A stretch of DNA of 7,622 nt from Elusimicrobiota bacterium (GTDB taxonomy: Bacteria; Elusimicrobiota; Elusimicrobia; UBA1565; UBA9628). Made by a program: the position numbers and the translations under genes. The stretch is from assembly GCA_028871595.1 (NCBI GenBank), contig JAGWMT010000146.1:1-7622 (forward strand). The letters run 5' to 3'. Below, one piece after another: positions 6,709 to 7,622 of the stretch. The notes beneath the pieces were generated by a model, which was not told the DNA's origin, did no database searches, and saw only the letters and a program-made list of their open reading frames with translations. The first letter of the stretch is position 1; each line of letters opens with the position of its first letter.

Positions 6709-7175
6709 GAGAAGCGCTTGACCTTCAGGATCTTGAAGCTGCGGACGGCGGTGGGCAAGGTGACCGACACCGTCTGGCCGACCTTCTTGCCGAGGAGGCC
6801 CTGGGCCAAGGGGGATTGCACCGAGATCTTCCCCTCCATGGGATCGGACTCGTCCTCGCCCACCAAGGAATACTCGACGGTGTCGCCGTCGCCGTCCTCC
6901 AGTTCCACGGTGGTGCCGATCGCGACGGTATCCTTGGGGATGTCCATGTCGTCGATGATCTTCGCGCTCTGAAGCTTGTCCTGGATCTGGCCGATGCGGC
7001 CCATGACCTCGCCCAGCTTCTCCTTGGCGGAATGGTACTCGGCGTTCTCCTTCAAGTCGCCTTTCTCGCGCGCCTCCCCGATGTCGAGCGAGACTTGGGC
7101 TTTCTGCTTCATCAGCCCGGCGAGATCCTTCTTCAGCTTCTCGAATCCGGCGCGCGTCAAATAGGTGTCGGCCAT
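6705..7175 (-). CDS. greA: Transcription elongation factor GreA
   Basis: A 156-residue factor that enters the secondary channel of RNA polymerase and stimulates cleavage of backtracked RNA. Residues 1 to about 75 form the antiparallel coiled coil, with the acidic tip REKGDLKENAEYHSAKEKL; Asp40 and Glu43 correspond to the catalytic acidic pair of E. coli GreA (158 residues). Residues of about 80-156 are the FKBP-like C-terminal domain with the conserved SPLAQGLLGKKVGQTVSV. I place the start at ATG 7175 (MADTYLTRAGFEKL) because a GGAGA Shine-Dalgarno site precedes it by 6 bases. The same frame stays open for 21 more codons upstream, but these would run through the TATAAT promoter box and are not translated sequence. 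The stop overlaps the likely queG start, suggesting a greA-queG transcript with coupled translation. Confidence 0.96.
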   Translation of the reverse strand: MADTYLTRAGFEKLKKDLAGLMKQKAQVSLDIGEAREKGDLKENAEYHSAKEKLGEVMGRIGQIQDKLQSAKIIDDMDIPKDTVAIGTTVELEDGDGDTVEYSLVGEDESDPMEGKISVQSPLAQGLLGKKVGQTVSVTLPTAVRSFKILKVKRFS

Positions 7176-7181
7176 GGTTAT

Positions 7182-7186
7182 CTCCG
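7182..7186 (-). promoter_or_regulatory. Shine-Dalgarno site of greA
   Basis: GGAGA on the minus strand lies 6 bases upstream of ATG 7175. It is the best ribosome site in the window and decides the greA start against the longer open frame beginning at 7238. Confidence 0.75.
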
Positions 7187-7196
7187 TATGACGAAG

Positions 7197-7202
7197 ATTA
7201 TA
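7197..7202 (-). promoter_or_regulatory. -10 box of the greA promoter
   Basis: A perfect TATAAT on the minus strand (7202-7197) predicts a start near 7190 and a leader of about 15 bases carrying the GGAGA site. No -35 hexamer is recognisable at 16-18 bases. A perfect TTGACA exists on this strand at 7238-7233, but 30 bases away, too far to act with this box. An activator or a -10-dominated promoter is possible. Confidence 0.6.
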
Positions 7203-7231
7203 TGAAATCCGGGCGTCGTCGGCGGGAGGCC

Positions 7232-7261
7232 TTGTCAAAAACCGGTCCGCGGCCCTACACT
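7232..7261 (+). promoter_or_regulatory. Promoter of the aroF-like gene, predicted to give a leaderless mRNA
   Basis: TTGTCA (7232-7237, 5 of 6 consensus) and TACACT (7256-7261, 4 of 6) are 18 bases apart. The GTG start at 7268 begins seven bases after the last base of the -10 box, where transcription normally starts. There is no Shine-Dalgarno sequence and no room for one. It lies back to back with the greA promoter. Confidence 0.5.
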
Positions 7262-7267
7262 GTCACC

Positions 7268-7622
7268 GTGATCCTGATCCTCTCGTCCGGCGCCCGTCCG
7301 GAGAGCCCCGAATACCGCCGGCTGACCGCGCGCCTGGAGGCGTTGCCGGGAATCACCGCCCGCACGCACGTGGAGCGCGGCGCCGAGAAAACGCTGACCG
7401 AAATCTACCTCATCGGGAACACCAAGGCCCTGGACCTGGCGGAGATGCAGAGCCTGCCGTGCGTGGAACGGGTCGTGCGGGTGTCGGAGGAATACCGCAT
7501 CCTGGGACGCCACGCGGACGACTCTCGACCCGCCCATTTCGACTACAACGGGGTGCGCTTCGGGCAGGACACGCTCCATATCTTCGCGGGCCTGTGCGCG
7601 GTGGACACGCGGGAGCACGTGG
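7268..7622 (+). CDS. aroF: DAHP synthase (3-deoxy-7-phosphoheptulonate synthase, AroF/type I-beta), N-terminal part
   Basis: 118 codons are visible before the right edge. DAHP synthase condenses phosphoenolpyruvate and erythrose 4-phosphate, the first step of the shikimate pathway. Residues 1 to about 72 match the ferredoxin-like regulatory domain of the Thermotoga-type enzymes: a hydrophobic first strand (ILILSSG), a helix (EYRRLTARLEAL), 'EKTLTEIYLIGNTKALD' and 'LPCVERVVRVSEEYRILGR'. Next come the linker with 'FDYNGVRFGQDTLHIFAG' and the start of the catalytic barrel, LCAVDTREHV, which corresponds to the family's GPCAVES block with its metal-binding Cys. Here that block reads G-L-C, with Leu in place of the usual Pro. 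The catalytic barrel proper is outside the window, so activity cannot be judged. I chose GTG 7268 because the protein then begins exactly at the first strand and the promoter places the RNA start on it. The gene is divergent from greA. Confidence 0.8.
   Translation, partial: MILILSSGARPESPEYRRLTARLEALPGITARTHVERGAEKTLTEIYLIGNTKALDLAEMQSLPCVERVVRVSEEYRILGRHADDSRPAHFDYNGVRFGQDTLHIFAGLCAVDTREHV

Noticed and set aside
5032..6972. Plus-strand open frame of 646 codons across the barrel gene, queG and part of greA
   Set aside because: It runs antisense to three recognised genes, its translation is low-complexity Arg/Gly/His/Val-rich with no motif, and long antisense frames are expected at this GC content.
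7176..7238. N-terminal extension of GreA by 21 residues
   Set aside because: It would translate through a perfect TATAAT box, lacks a ribosome site and is not part of the GreA fold; the GGAGA-ATG at 7175 is clearly better.
7197..7238. TTGACA (7238-7233) and TATAAT (7202-7197) on the minus strand as a paired promoter
   Set aside because: The 30-base spacer is far outside the usable 16-19 range. The TTGACA is partly explained as the complement of the plus-strand TTGTCA box.
7235..7618. Minus-strand open frame of 127 codons at the right end
   Set aside because: It is antisense to the DAHP synthase gene, whose translation matches a known family.

Overview
The window is about 7.6 kb of GC-rich, densely packed bacterial chromosome. 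It holds eight protein genes: six complete, and one cut by each window edge. I see no RNA genes, transposons, CRISPR arrays or long repeats. An outer-membrane beta-barrel protein with a signal peptide and a C-terminal Phe points to a diderm (Gram-negative-type) bacterium. The very high GC content makes long open frames appear on the wrong strand over mgtA and queG. I cannot fix the phylum from the sequence. A GC-rich environmental lineage such as Elusimicrobiota would fit, but that is a weak inference.

Layout, right to left, because seven of the eight genes are on the minus strand. At the right edge a divergent promoter region (about 7190-7267) separates aroF-like DAHP synthase (plus strand, runs off the end) from greA (minus). 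The aroF promoter lies so close to its GTG that the mRNA is predicted to be leaderless. greA has a consensus TATAAT box and the clearest Shine-Dalgarno site. queG (epoxyqueuosine reductase) follows greA. Its conserved N-terminal coding sequence starts well upstream of the first ATG, so it probably begins at a CTG that overlaps the greA stop (CTGA). A POTRA-less BamA/TamA-type barrel protein follows after 18 bases.

A 77-base gap carrying a plausible sigma70-type promoter leads into a tight three-gene unit: mgtA (Mg2+ P-type ATPase), a PTS EIIA (PtsN-like) protein with an unassigned 100-residue C-terminal extension, and a 58-residue single-span membrane protein. The gaps are 3 and 2 bases. The unit ends at a strong hairpin. 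Beyond it lies a secreted protein whose N-terminal part resembles the DUF5117 region of zinc-dependent metalloproteases; it is truncated by the left edge.

The most interesting part is the mgtA-EIIA-small membrane protein unit, which looks like a cation pump with its own phosphorylation-responsive and membrane-peptide regulators. Most of the rest is housekeeping: transcript-cleavage factor, tRNA queuosine modification and the aromatic pathway. Translation starts are unusual across the window: few Shine-Dalgarno sites, three GTG starts, one probable CTG start and one probable leaderless message.
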